Assembly (NCBI GenBank): GCA_003663295.1
Contig: QMZS01000002.1
Coordinates: 1 to 37,361, forward strand
DNA from: Candidatus Aenigmatarchaeota archaeon
GTDB lineage: Archaea; Aenigmatarchaeota; Aenigmatarchaeia; QMZS01
Reading direction: 5' to 3'
Length of the DNA stretch: 37,361 nucleotides
Below, in pieces: positions 25,611 through 33,749 of this stretch. How positions within the stretch are numbered: position 1 is the stretch's first letter; every line of letters starts with the position of its first letter. The notes under the pieces were generated by a model. That model worked only from the letters and a program-made list of their open reading frames with translations, ran no database searches and was not told where the DNA came from. The position numbers were made by a program, and so were the translations under genes.

Positions 25611-26357
25611 TCATTTAACCTCAAAAAACCTCTGCAAATAAGCTTCTGCCAAACCCCTGTATTTTCCCCACAATTTAATGCTTGCTTCCTCAAAATTCTC
25701 AGTTATTTTATAATTTTCCCTCATTATTTTCTCTGTGAGGCAGTCCATGTAAAAATAGTTATAATCCCTTTTCTGGAAAATATTAAACAAATTTATCGAA
25801 TAATTCCCGATTCCGTGGATATTCTTTAATTCCATTTTTTCAAAGTTCTTTGCCAAATCCAGCAGATAATTTGCTTTATAGCCTAATTTCAGTTCACAGA
25901 GATTTTTCTCTTTATAAGCTTCTCTGGTAAAATTTAACTTTTCGTAAACCCTATGCATCTGAATCCTGTAATTCCTATATGAATTATTCTGTGAGATGAT
26001 TGCCCCTACAAGAGCCTCAAAATCAGAGAAAGCTGAGATAACCCTTGTATCCCTTATCTTTTCAAGATGATTTTTAAGAATAATATCCTTTTTGCATATA
26101 TTATAAAATTCTGACAAATCTTCCTCAAGACCAAGACAATATTTGATCCTGTTGATTAAATTGGTTTTTTTGTCTTTTTCAATTTCTTCAGAATAAGAAA
26201 TTATTAATTGATTTCCCGTTTGTTTAAATTTTAAGGTTATTGGTTTTCCTCCAATAATAATTTTCCTCACGGGTTCTGGGTCGTAAAAGAAATAGAATAG
26301 CCCTGAATTGAAGGTTTTAAGGAAATTAAAATTTGTTGTTTTTAGTTTTAGATGCAT
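25611..26357 (-). CDS. HhH-GPD DNA glycosylase (AlkA/OGG superfamily)
   Basis: Base-excision repair enzyme of 248 residues. An N-terminal TBP-like beta part (FNSGLFYFFYDPEPVRKIIIG) is followed by SAFSDFEALVGAIISQNNS, the helix-hairpin-helix LKNIHGIGNYSINLFN, and the catalytic Asp in FYMDCLTEKIM. OGG1-type enzymes carry a Lys in the hairpin; here that stretch reads GNYSINL without Lys, so a monofunctional AlkA-type action on alkylated bases is more likely. It sits between uL14 and uL15, where other ribosomal proteins normally lie. Confidence 0.85.
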   Translation of the reverse strand: MHLKLKTTNFNFLKTFNSGLFYFFYDPEPVRKIIIGGKPITLKFKQTGNQLIISYSEEIEKDKKTNLINRIKYCLGLEEDLSEFYNICKKDIILKNHLEKIRDTRVISAFSDFEALVGAIISQNNSYRNYRIQMHRVYEKLNFTREAYKEKNLCELKLGYKANYLLDLAKNFEKMELKNIHGIGNYSINLFNIFQKRDYNYFYMDCLTEKIMRENYKITENFEEASIKLWGKYRGLAEAYLQRFFEVK

Positions 26358-26404
26358 TATAGAATTTTAAAATGTGTTTAATTAATCAATAAAATTGGCA
26401 AATT

Positions 26405-26803
26405 TTAAACAACAATTGAAGCGATTTTACCCAAATGAAGGAATCTCTCAACAACTTCTTTTGCCATTGGTCCTTTTACTTCCGACCCCATTGGATTTAT
26501 TTTCTGGTCTACAAGAATAACCGCATTATCCTCAAAACACACCCTAATACCATTATTCCTCTTATATTCCTTTTTCTGCCTTACCACAACTCCATACTGG
26601 ACTTTGTGCCTTAATTTAAAATCTCCTTTCTTAACAACACAAATTACAACATCTCCAACACCACCTCTTGGGAATCTTCTTTTTCTCCCTTTATAGGTTT
26701 TAAATGAAATTATCTGTATTTTCTTGGCTCCGCTGTTATCTGCGCAGTTCACCATACTCTCTGAATTCAGGCTTTTCACCACATTACTCGTTAAGGCTTT
26801 CAT
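26405..26803 (-). CDS. rpl14: Large ribosomal subunit protein uL14
   Basis: A 132-residue archaeal L14, which sits at the 50S-30S bridge and contacts initiation factor 6 sites. Motifs: MVNCADNSGAKKIQIISFKTYKG, RRFPRGGVGDVVICVVKKG, VVRQKKEYKRNNGIRVCFEDNAVILV, and the C-terminal IASIVV. It is separated from uL15/secY by a DNA glycosylase gene and from uL5 by more than 20 kb. Its start lies 71 bp from the divergent proS gene. Confidence 0.96.
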   Translation of the reverse strand: MKALTSNVVKSLNSESMVNCADNSGAKKIQIISFKTYKGRKRRFPRGGVGDVVICVVKKGDFKLRHKVQYGVVVRQKKEYKRNNGIRVCFEDNAVILVDQKINPMGSEVKGPMAKEVVERFLHLGKIASIVV

Positions 26804-26874
26804 TTTACTATTTAGTTAAAAATTTTAAACTATCAAAAAACAGCTCATTTATCATTCTTTTTTAATGAAGAATT

Positions 26875-28314
26875 ATGGATAGTTTAGAAGGAATTACTGT
26901 GACAAAAGAAGATAATTTTAGTGGATGGTACCAGCAATTAATCTTAAAATCGGACTTGGCAGAATATAGCTCTGTTTCAGGTTGCATCATATTTAAACCA
27001 ACCTCCTATGCAATATGGGAAAAAATAAGGGACGAAGTGGATAAAAGAATAAAAAAATTAAGCGTGAAAAATGTTTATTTTCCAATGCTCATCCCGGAAG
27101 CTCTTTTGGAAAAAGAAAAAGATCATGTGGAGGGGTTTAGTCCTGAAGTTGCCTGGGTAACTCACGCGGGGAATCATGAACTGGAAGAAAAACTCGCAAT
27201 CAGACCAACTTCCGAAGCAATAATGTATGAATTTTATTCAAAAGAAATTCGGTCCTGGAGGGACCTGCCATTAAAATATAATCAATGGAATAATGTTGTC
27301 AGATGGGAATTCAATAACCCAGTTCCTTTTTTCAGAACAAGAGAATTTTTATGGAATGAAGGGCACACAGTTTTTGCAACAGAAAAAGAAGCTTTGGATG
27401 AAGCAAAAGAAATAAGAAAAGTTTACGAAGAAGTTATCGAAGAATTTCTCGCATTGCCTGGAATTTACGGGAGGAAAACAGAAAAAGAAAAATTCGCGGG
27501 AGCGGTATTCTCAGAAAAAATTCATTATTATGTTCCTGGGGGGAAAATAATTGAGGGTCCTTGTTTCCATCACGACGGGCAGAATTTCGCAAAAGCCTAT
27601 GATATAAAATTTTTAGACAAAGATGAAAAAGAAATTTATGTGTGGCAGAACACCTGGGCAATTTCCACAAGAATGCTTGGAACTATGTTTACAATACATT
27701 CTGACAATAAAGGTCTTGTGTTGCCTCCAAAACTCGCAGTAAACAAAATTGTAATAGTTCCAATTATGTTTAATAAAGACAAAGAAAAAATCATAGAATC
27801 TTCAAAAAAAGTTGAAGAGATGCTGAAAGAATATTATCCCCTTCTGGATTTAAGAGAAGAGGTCTCCCCGGGATGGAAATATAATGAATATGAACTCAAA
27901 GGAATTCCTTTAAGAATTGAAATTGGTCCGAGAGATTTAAAAAATGATTCTGTGATTGTTGCAAAAAGGATTGATGGGGAAAAGATTGAAATCAAAATGA
28001 ATGACCTTGAAAAAGAGATTCCAAAACTTCTTGAAAAAATGCAAAAAACTTTGTTTGATAGGGCTAAAAAAATTATGACTGAAAATACAACAAAAACAGA
28101 AAATAAAGAAGAATTGCTCAACATGATTAAGGATAAAAAAATGGTGATGGTTCCTTTATGCAATTCTTTTGAATGCGAAGAGAACTTAAAAACAGAGACA
28201 AGCGGCGCAAAGACCTTATTCATAGACCCTAAAAATACATCTGTAGAAAATAAAAAATGTGTTCTGTGCGGAAAAAAAGCGGATTATTGGGTCTATACCG
28301 GTAAAACCTATTAA
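26875..28314 (+). CDS. proS: Prolyl-tRNA synthetase, archaeal/eukaryotic type
   Basis: Class II synthetase charging tRNA-Pro, a substrate encoded at 36523 in this window. Motif 2 lies around VVRWEFNNPVPFFRTREFLWNEGHT, with the proline-site region PTSEAIMY before it. Motif 3 is approximated by LVLPPKLAVNKIVIVP. The C-terminal zinc-binding domain uses CNSFECEE and CVLCGKKADYWVYTGKTY, ending in the family's invariant Tyr. It has no bacterial editing insertion. The 479-residue length is normal. The aattATG start suggests a leaderless transcript. Confidence 0.96.
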   Translation: MDSLEGITVTKEDNFSGWYQQLILKSDLAEYSSVSGCIIFKPTSYAIWEKIRDEVDKRIKKLSVKNVYFPMLIPEALLEKEKDHVEGFSPEVAWVTHAGNHELEEKLAIRPTSEAIMYEFYSKEIRSWRDLPLKYNQWNNVVRWEFNNPVPFFRTREFLWNEGHTVFATEKEALDEAKEIRKVYEEVIEEFLALPGIYGRKTEKEKFAGAVFSEKIHYYVPGGKIIEGPCFHHDGQNFAKAYDIKFLDKDEKEIYVWQNTWAISTRMLGTMFTIHSDNKGLVLPPKLAVNKIVIVPIMFNKDKEKIIESSKKVEEMLKEYYPLLDLREEVSPGWKYNEYELKGIPLRIEIGPRDLKNDSVIVAKRIDGEKIEIKMNDLEKEIPKLLEKMQKTLFDRAKKIMTENTTKTENKEELLNMIKDKKMVMVPLCNSFECEENLKTETSGAKTLFIDPKNTSVENKKCVLCGKKADYWVYTGKTY

Positions 28315-28390
28315 ATTATAAATCGCAGCACAACCAGATAAAGGGCTTGTAAGCCATTATGAGAGCTATATATATTTTACTTATTATTTT

Positions 28391-28645
28391 ATGGACGCAA
28401 TGTGTAGAGATATTATCGGCAAAACAATTGTTTCAGAGGAAACCGGAAGAAAATTCGGACTGGTTGGAAATCTTGATTTTATTATTGAAAGTGGTGAACT
28501 CCTAAGTTTAGTTATCGAAGCCCCAACAAAAGCAGTAGAACAGATAAATCTTGAGACCGACAATAAAGGAAGTTTTTTGATTCCTTTTTCAACAGTCAAA
28601 AGTGTTGGAGATTTTATAATCGTCTCTGAAAAAGAGATAATTTAA
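28391..28645 (+). CDS. PRC-barrel domain protein
   Basis: The 84-residue product is a single PRC-barrel: ISEETGRKFGLVGNLDFII-type start (IVSEETGRKFGLVGNLDF), then GELLSLVIEAPT and a C-terminal FLIPFSTVKSVGDFIIV. Small archaeal PRC-barrel proteins are common and are linked to RNA metabolism or, in some archaea, to the division apparatus (CdpB). The sequence does not separate these. It stands alone with a TATATATTTT box about 20 bp before its ATG. Confidence 0.8.
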   Translation: MDAMCRDIIGKTIVSEETGRKFGLVGNLDFIIESGELLSLVIEAPTKAVEQINLETDNKGSFLIPFSTVKSVGDFIIVSEKEII

Positions 28646-28774
28646 CTGTTTTATTTGATTTTTCGAAATATGGTTTTTTTATAGATTTGAAAATATCTAA
28701 AATATTCTTTTATTTACAATGAGTTATATTACCAGCATTTGATTTGCAATTAATTTGCCCACCAAGAATTCAGT

Positions 28775-29566
28775 TTAAACAAACATCACTTCCACCCCGG
28801 CGCCAACAAGGATAACAACAGCTCCAATAAAAAGGAGCAATAAAGAATCCTCAAGAACAAAATTAAAATGCCTTTTACTCTCTTTATGTCTTGCTAAAGC
28901 AATTGACAACAGACCGCCCGCGATTCCCGCAAGAATATACCCAAGGAATTCAAAAACACCATGGGGCATATATGAGAACAATAACAAAGGTATCGCTGAC
29001 ATACTCATCATTGTTTTTGCGGTTTGTCCCACAACAACACCCAAAACACTTGCATTCCAGGCAATCAAAAGAACAGCGCCGGAAGAATAAAATAATGAGA
29101 ACACAAAACAAACCAGCATCACTCCAAGATTATTAAATAATATTTTTGAAAAAATCTCTCCGGTAGTTATTTCTCCAGTAATTTGAGAAATCACTTTTGT
29201 CTGATCAGAAAATATAACTGAATTTGCTTCCGCGGGAAGAACAAAATAAGCCCCCGCAATTACAAGAGAAATCCCGAAAATCATGCAAAAATAACTTATA
29301 ATCAAATCCCCATGTCTTTCAAAAAAACCCAAAGAATAACAATAGTCCCAGAAATGATCATATTCCTTCCTGCCCTCCTCATATCTTATATATCCAATCA
29401 TTATTGGCAAAAGGCACAGGGTTATTAGAAAAGTGAGAAAAAGCCCGCTTAGATTTAAAAAATGCGAGATTATTACAGCAATAACAGTCCCAATAATAGA
29501 AAGTATGAATATGTTCATTGGATTTTCCCTCACGGTGTTTAAACTAAATAAAGATTCCAAAACCAT
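28775..29566 (-). CDS. SpoIIM-like (stage II sporulation protein M, DUF95) membrane protein
   Basis: The 263-residue product has an N-terminal pair of membrane segments (FILSIIGTVIAVIISHFL), then a SpoIIM core: NNLGVMLVCFVFSLFYSSGAVLLIAWNASVLGVVVG, and LLLFSYMPHGVFEFLGYILAGIAGG with the conserved PHG-E motif, and a final C-terminal helix. Archaeal members of the family have no spore role and are of unknown function, with proposed links to membrane remodelling. It is transcribed alone. Confidence 0.85.
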   Translation of the reverse strand: MVLESLFSLNTVRENPMNIFILSIIGTVIAVIISHFLNLSGLFLTFLITLCLLPIMIGYIRYEEGRKEYDHFWDYCYSLGFFERHGDLIISYFCMIFGISLVIAGAYFVLPAEANSVIFSDQTKVISQITGEITTGEIFSKILFNNLGVMLVCFVFSLFYSSGAVLLIAWNASVLGVVVGQTAKTMMSMSAIPLLLFSYMPHGVFEFLGYILAGIAGGLLSIALARHKESKRHFNFVLEDSLLLLFIGAVVILVGAGVEVMFV

Positions 29567-29708
29567 AACTTATTTAATCTATTTGTAAAATAACAAGGTC
29601 TTTGTTAATTAAATATCTGGATAAAGCCTAAACTATTTGTCCTTACCAATTAACAAGCTTAACAGCTACTTAAATCATTGCTAATTAAATATTTATATAG
29701 AATAAATA

Positions 29709-32135
29709 ATGGATATTTCAAAAGTTAAAAAAAGAAATGGCCAAATAGTATCATTTAGCAGGGACAAAATAAGAAATGTCATTTACAAAGCCTTCCTATC
29801 TGTTGGGAAAAATGAACTGGTGGATAAAATCGCCGAAGAAGTTATTCTTGAATTAAAAAATATTGAAAGAATTATAAATGTTGAAGAAATACAGGATATT
29901 GTTGAACATATCTTGATTAAAAATAACCTCCCCGAAGTTGCAAAAAGTTACATTTTATACAGAAAAAAAATGGAAGAGCTCAGGGAAGAAAAAGAGAGAA
30001 TTTTAAATAAAGATGAAATTGATGAAATTGATAAAAAATTTGACCTCAATGCCCTCCGGGTTATGGTTGCAAGATATCTTGAAAAAGATGAAAAAGGAAA
30101 AACAAAAGAAACTCCGAAAGATTTATTCAAAAGAGTTGCCATCCATGCAACACTCCCTTCAATTTTATATGATGAAAAAATATTTGACAAAAGCACGCAG
30201 TCAAAAGAAAACCCTTTTGAAGAATTCAGCCCGGAACAATCTGAAGGAAAACTAAAAATTGGAGAATATAATTTAAACAGATACCATCTCGAAGCATTGA
30301 AAAGACTTTATGATAGATTTAACAGGGACCATCAGATGAAAATTAGTTTTGCTGAGTTAATAGGATTAATTAAAAAAGAAGAATTCAAAGAACACGGAAA
30401 CGAAATAAAATATTATTTTGATTTAATGACTGAAAAAAGATTTTTGCCAAACACGCCGGCTCTTGCAAATTTCGGAAGGGTGCTTGGAATGGGGAGCGCC
30501 TGTTTTGTAATTCCTGTGGAAGATTCCATAGAAAGCATCATGGAAGCCTTGAAAGAAGCCGCAATTATTTTTAAATCCGGAGGCGGAGTTGGTTATAATT
30601 TCTCACATTTAAGACCTGAAGGAGATCCTGTAAGAAGCACTTCCGGGGTTGCATCAGGACCAATCTCATTTATTTCATTATTTGACAAAATGACTGATGT
30701 TATTAAACAAGGAGGTATCAGGAGAGGAGCTAACATGGGAATACTTAATATAGACCACCCTGACATTGAAAAATTTATTGTGGCAAAAAAGAAAAATCAG
30801 GGACTTACCAATTTTAACATTTCAGTATTCATAAAGCCTGAATTTTGGGGATATTATAATTCAGGAAAACCTTATCCTTTGTTAAATCCAAAAACCAAAG
30901 AAATTGTGAAATATGCGGATCCAAGAAATATTATTGAATTAATTACCTATCAAGGTTGGGAATCCGCAGAGCCTGGTGTAATATTCGGGGATAATATTAA
31001 TGACAACAACCCTTTCCTTGAATCCCTTGGACCAATCGAAACAACCAACCCCTGCGGAGAAGTCCTTCTTTATCCTTATGAATCCTGCAATCTCGGAAGT
31101 ATCAACATCGGAAATTTTATAAAAGAAGGTGAAAAACCGGAATTTGATTTTGAAAGTTTCAGGGAAGTAATTAACAGAACAACAAGATTCCTTGACAATG
31201 TGCTTGATATAAATAATTATCCTCTACCTAAAATAGAAGAAATGAGTTTAAACACAAGAAAAATCGGGTTGGGTATAATGGGTCTTGCGGACGCAATGTT
31301 TGAATTGGGAATTGCATATAATTCAGAAGAAGGAATTAAATTCATAGAAAAAATAATGGAAGAGTTAAACTATTATTCAAAAGTCGCTTCAGTGGAACTC
31401 GCAAAAGAAAGGGGGAAATTCCCATACTATGAAAAAAGCAGTTACCCAAAAGGAAAACTTCCAATCAAAGTTGATGAAACTGACGCGAAATGGAAAGAAC
31501 TTATTGAAGATATAAAAAAATATGGAATCCGTCACGGGTTCACAATAGTCTGCGCTCCAACAGGTTCCATTTCAATGATGGCTGGATGTTCATCCGGAGT
31601 TGAACCTTCATTCGCTCTCGTTTATGAAAAAAAAGTTGTTATTGGAACCTTTTATTATGTAAATCCAGTTTTTGAAAAAATAATGAAATCAAAAAAATTA
31701 TTCGGCGACAGATTAATAAGAAATATCTGCGAAAATAAGGGTGGCATCCAAAGACTGGATTTGCCTGATGAAATTAAAAAAACATTTGTTACCGCAACCG
31801 ACATTAATACAGAAGGTCACATTAAAGCTTTGGCTGCTGTAACAAAATGGACAGATTCCTCGGTGTCAAAAACAATCAACCTGCCTGAAAATGCAAGCGT
31901 TGAAGATGTTAAAAATACGATTTTGATGGCTCATAAACTTGGGTGCAAAGATATGACTGTGTTTAGACAGAATTCAATTAAAGGTGTTTATGAATCTAAC
32001 CCTGAGCCAAAAAAAGAAACAACATCCTATGAAGCAACCAAAAAAAAAGATATGTGCCCGAAATGCAAAACAAAACTTGTAATGGAAGAAGGATGCAAAA
32101 TCTGCAAAAGTTGCGGGTATTCTGTTTGCGGGTAA
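29709..32135 (+). CDS. nrdJ: Adenosylcobalamin-dependent (class II) ribonucleoside-diphosphate/triphosphate reductase
   Basis: Reduces ribonucleotides to deoxyribonucleotides with a B12-generated thiyl radical. An N-terminal ATP-cone lies at residues 3-95 (VKKRNGQIVSFSRDKIRNVIYKA), giving allosteric control. The core has FLPNTPALANFGRVLGMGSACF (first redox Cys), FKSGGGVGYNFSHLRP, GGIRRGANMGIL, NPCGEVLLYPYESCNLGSIN (radical Cys region), and APTGSISMMAGCSSGVEPSFA. The C-terminal CPKC..CKICKSCGYSVCG carries the shuttle thiols and a zinc-ribbon look. No small subunit or activase is needed or seen. Length 808 is normal. It converges with mazG. Confidence 0.95.
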   Translation: MDISKVKKRNGQIVSFSRDKIRNVIYKAFLSVGKNELVDKIAEEVILELKNIERIINVEEIQDIVEHILIKNNLPEVAKSYILYRKKMEELREEKERILNKDEIDEIDKKFDLNALRVMVARYLEKDEKGKTKETPKDLFKRVAIHATLPSILYDEKIFDKSTQSKENPFEEFSPEQSEGKLKIGEYNLNRYHLEALKRLYDRFNRDHQMKISFAELIGLIKKEEFKEHGNEIKYYFDLMTEKRFLPNTPALANFGRVLGMGSACFVIPVEDSIESIMEALKEAAIIFKSGGGVGYNFSHLRPEGDPVRSTSGVASGPISFISLFDKMTDVIKQGGIRRGANMGILNIDHPDIEKFIVAKKKNQGLTNFNISVFIKPEFWGYYNSGKPYPLLNPKTKEIVKYADPRNIIELITYQGWESAEPGVIFGDNINDNNPFLESLGPIETTNPCGEVLLYPYESCNLGSINIGNFIKEGEKPEFDFESFREVINRTTRFLDNVLDINNYPLPKIEEMSLNTRKIGLGIMGLADAMFELGIAYNSEEGIKFIEKIMEELNYYSKVASVELAKERGKFPYYEKSSYPKGKLPIKVDETDAKWKELIEDIKKYGIRHGFTIVCAPTGSISMMAGCSSGVEPSFALVYEKKVVIGTFYYVNPVFEKIMKSKKLFGDRLIRNICENKGGIQRLDLPDEIKKTFVTATDINTEGHIKALAAVTKWTDSSVSKTINLPENASVEDVKNTILMAHKLGCKDMTVFRQNSIKGVYESNPEPKKETTSYEATKKKDMCPKCKTKLVMEEGCKICKSCGYSVCG

Positions 32136-32137
32136 TT

Positions 32138-32488
32138 TTAGAAAGAAGGTTCTTTTTTAAGACTTTTTAATTCATTTCTTCTCGCTTCTAAATGAGCCTC
32201 TTCGAGATTTATTTTATAATGTTCAGAAATTCTTATCAGACAATATAATATATCCGCAAGTTCATCTCCAATATCTTCTTTCGTTGTTTTATAATTAGGA
32301 TTTTCTTCCCGTTCCTTCAAATAATATTTTTCAAACACCATTATATGTTTTGCCAAATCGCCAATTTGTTTTGACAGTTCCATCATCGTCACTTCTACAG
32401 TCCAGGGTCTCTGTTCCACTTTTTCAAATTCTCTAAATACTCCTTTTGTAATCTCAATTAATTCCTGAAACGTATGTTCTTTACCCAT
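32138..32488 (-). CDS. MazG-like nucleotide pyrophosphohydrolase
   Basis: The 116-residue all-alpha product has the metal-binding pattern of the MazG/dUTPase-like fold: MELSKQIGDLAKHI near residues 36-49 and DIGDELADILYCLIRI near 73-88, with the paired acidic residues E..D and D..D. It would hydrolyse NTPs or dNTPs to monophosphate plus pyrophosphate, a house-cleaning role. It is convergent with the ribonucleotide reductase gene with 2 bp between stops. Confidence 0.88.
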   Translation of the reverse strand: MGKEHTFQELIEITKGVFREFEKVEQRPWTVEVTMMELSKQIGDLAKHIMVFEKYYLKEREENPNYKTTKEDIGDELADILYCLIRISEHYKINLEEAHLEARRNELKSLKKEPSF

Positions 32489-32556
32489 AATCTTATTATC
32501 TAAAAGATAGATTCTTGCTTAAAACCAGGTTAATAATTCTTTTAACAATTATTATT

Positions 32557-32830
32557 GTGCGGAGCTAGACTGGGCTGTTAGGCGGAGCCTGTAACCCGAA
32601 ATCGTCTTAGCGGGAGTTGAAAACCCTGGAAGGTATTTAAAACGGTAAAAGCCTCTTTGATTTGACTGCGAAGTCCAGCCTTGAAAGGTGGTTTTTATTG
32701 TGAATCCCCCAGATTCGGAAGAAAGCAAGGGTAAGCAGTGGAGATTATGCTTTTGAGTTCACTGGATGGAGAAGAATCAGGGAGTAAACTTTTGCTGTTT
32801 TGTTTATCGACTGGGGGGTGCTCTGCACGC
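32557..32830 (+). ncRNA. Archaeal signal recognition particle 7S RNA
   Basis: Ends pair as GTGCGGAG (32557-32564) with CTCTGCAC (32821-32828). Near the 5' end the Alu-type domain shows GGGCTGTTAGG, a GGCGGAGCC hairpin and CCTGTAACCCGAAA, the classic archaeal SRP Alu sequence. The S-domain helix 8 has CGGAAGAAAGCAAGGGTAAGC (read as GGAAG..AGCAA..GGTAAGC), the SRP54-binding signature, with GGA/GNAR-type loops. Length is about 274 nt. The exact ends are from pairing. The last 48 nt or so recur at 36427-36474. Confidence 0.92.
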
Positions 32831-32878
32831 TTAAAATCATCTTTTATTCACCAATATTTTAATTTTAATAAATTATGG
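32783..32878 (+). repeat. Left copy of a ~96-bp direct repeat (SRP RNA 3' end plus promoter region)
   Basis: This segment covers the last 48 nt of the SRP RNA and 48 bp downstream, ending in AATTATGG at the zinc-ribbon start. It matches 36427-36524. The downstream half agrees at 44 of 48 positions; the SRP half is more diverged, with a 2-nt indel. Confidence 0.85.
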
Positions 32879-33012
32879 TAACTACAGGAGAAAAACCGGG
32901 TAAAGGCACTTATATTTGCAATAATTGCGGAACCGAAATAATACTTGATGATAACTCAGATACAATGCCTCCTTGCCCTAAATGTAATGAAACAGAATTT
33001 AATAGGAAATAA
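32875..33012 (+). CDS. Small zinc-ribbon protein
   Basis: A 45-residue product starts at ATG 32875: MVTTGEKPGKGTYICNNCG, ending PPCPKCNETEFNRK. Two Cys pairs (CNNC and CPKC), 16 residues apart, form a rubredoxin-like zinc ribbon. Similar tiny TGEKPGKGTYxCxxCG proteins are widespread and uncharacterised. Its ATG lies at the same place in the left repeat where the tRNA-Pro gene begins in the right repeat, so it is driven by the duplicated promoter. It is too short for most gene finders. Confidence 0.8.
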   Translation: MVTTGEKPGKGTYICNNCGTEIILDDNSDTMPPCPKCNETEFNRK

Positions 33013-33056
33013 AACAAGCAGATAAAATAATTTCTTAGTAAAAATCAGTTTAATAT

Positions 33057-33392
33057 TTATTTAATTTTTTTAGTAAACTCAAGAATTTTTGGATTTAACA
33101 TACTCTTTAAACAATTAACAGCTTCATCATAACAATCCTTTAATTCTCTTAAATTTTGAATTTTATCTTCCGAATCATAAGATTTTTTATTTAGATAACA
33201 TTCTTCATCAGGTAAATTTAAGACTAAAGCCGTAGTTAGTTGTCTAAATGCCGCTAAGACTTCAGATAAAATTTCATCTGCACCTTCATCTAAATAAATT
33301 AAAGCTCTTATTTTAGCTTGCAGAAAATCCTCTTCCTTAGATTGAATATTATTTTCAAATTCTTTAAAAAGTGGCTGGAGGATTGACCCCAT
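33057..33392 (-). CDS. Hypothetical helical protein
   Basis: The 111-residue product is mostly alpha-helical and acidic (SILQPLFKEFENNIQSKEEDF; EILSEVLAAFRQLTTALVLN; ELKDCYDEAVNCLKSML). No signal peptide, membrane segment or known motif is seen. Its compact helices recall HEPN-like or four-helix proteins, but the HEPN R-x4-6-H motif is absent. It lies inside the repeat-flanked segment, opposite in strand to the zinc-ribbon and nuclease genes. A TTTAAATATA box precedes its start. Confidence 0.65.
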   Translation of the reverse strand: MGSILQPLFKEFENNIQSKEEDFLQAKIRALIYLDEGADEILSEVLAAFRQLTTALVLNLPDEECYLNKKSYDSEDKIQNLRELKDCYDEAVNCLKSMLNPKILEFTKKIK

Positions 33393-33749
33393 ATCTTCTT
33401 AGATTATATTTAAAGGCAACAAGGGTCACATACAAATTACCTAATGTATCAACTTTTCTGCTTAAGAAATAATCCGCATATCATCTTTTTTCCTCAGATT
33501 CTCGTTTTTTTAACTCATAATATCGGGTTATCAAAACAGTAAATAAAGCACTCAGGGGTTTATTATATTACTCACAATTATTGTTTCTATCATCTTATCT
33601 AATATTATAAATCTAATATTATATTTATATTAAGTCAAAATACCTATAAAGACTTGATATAACTACCATATATACATATTTTTATGGTCTACTGATTTTA
33701 TTTTCAAAAGATTTATTATTATTGCTATCAGATAATTTCTAAATAAATT
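33393..33749. other. 357-bp intergenic region, strongly AT-rich
   Basis: No coding frame is convincing here. The left edge holds the promoter of the helical protein (TTTAAATATA on minus). A 14-bp tandem pair, ATCTAATATTATAA at 33597-33610 and ATCTAATATTATAT at 33611-33624, stands out. The right edge (AAATAAATT before ATG 33750) looks like a leaderless promoter for the nuclease gene. Confidence 0.5.

Noticed and set aside
28340..28365. GGCTT-GT-AAGCC palindrome upstream of the PRC-barrel gene as terminator or operator
   Set aside because: The stem is only 5 bp with a 2-nt centre, with no T-tract and no second copy; weak evidence.
33597..33624. 14-bp tandem AT-rich repeat as origin iterons
   Set aside because: Only two copies in a very AT-rich spacer, with no Cdc6/Orc gene or origin-box motif nearby.
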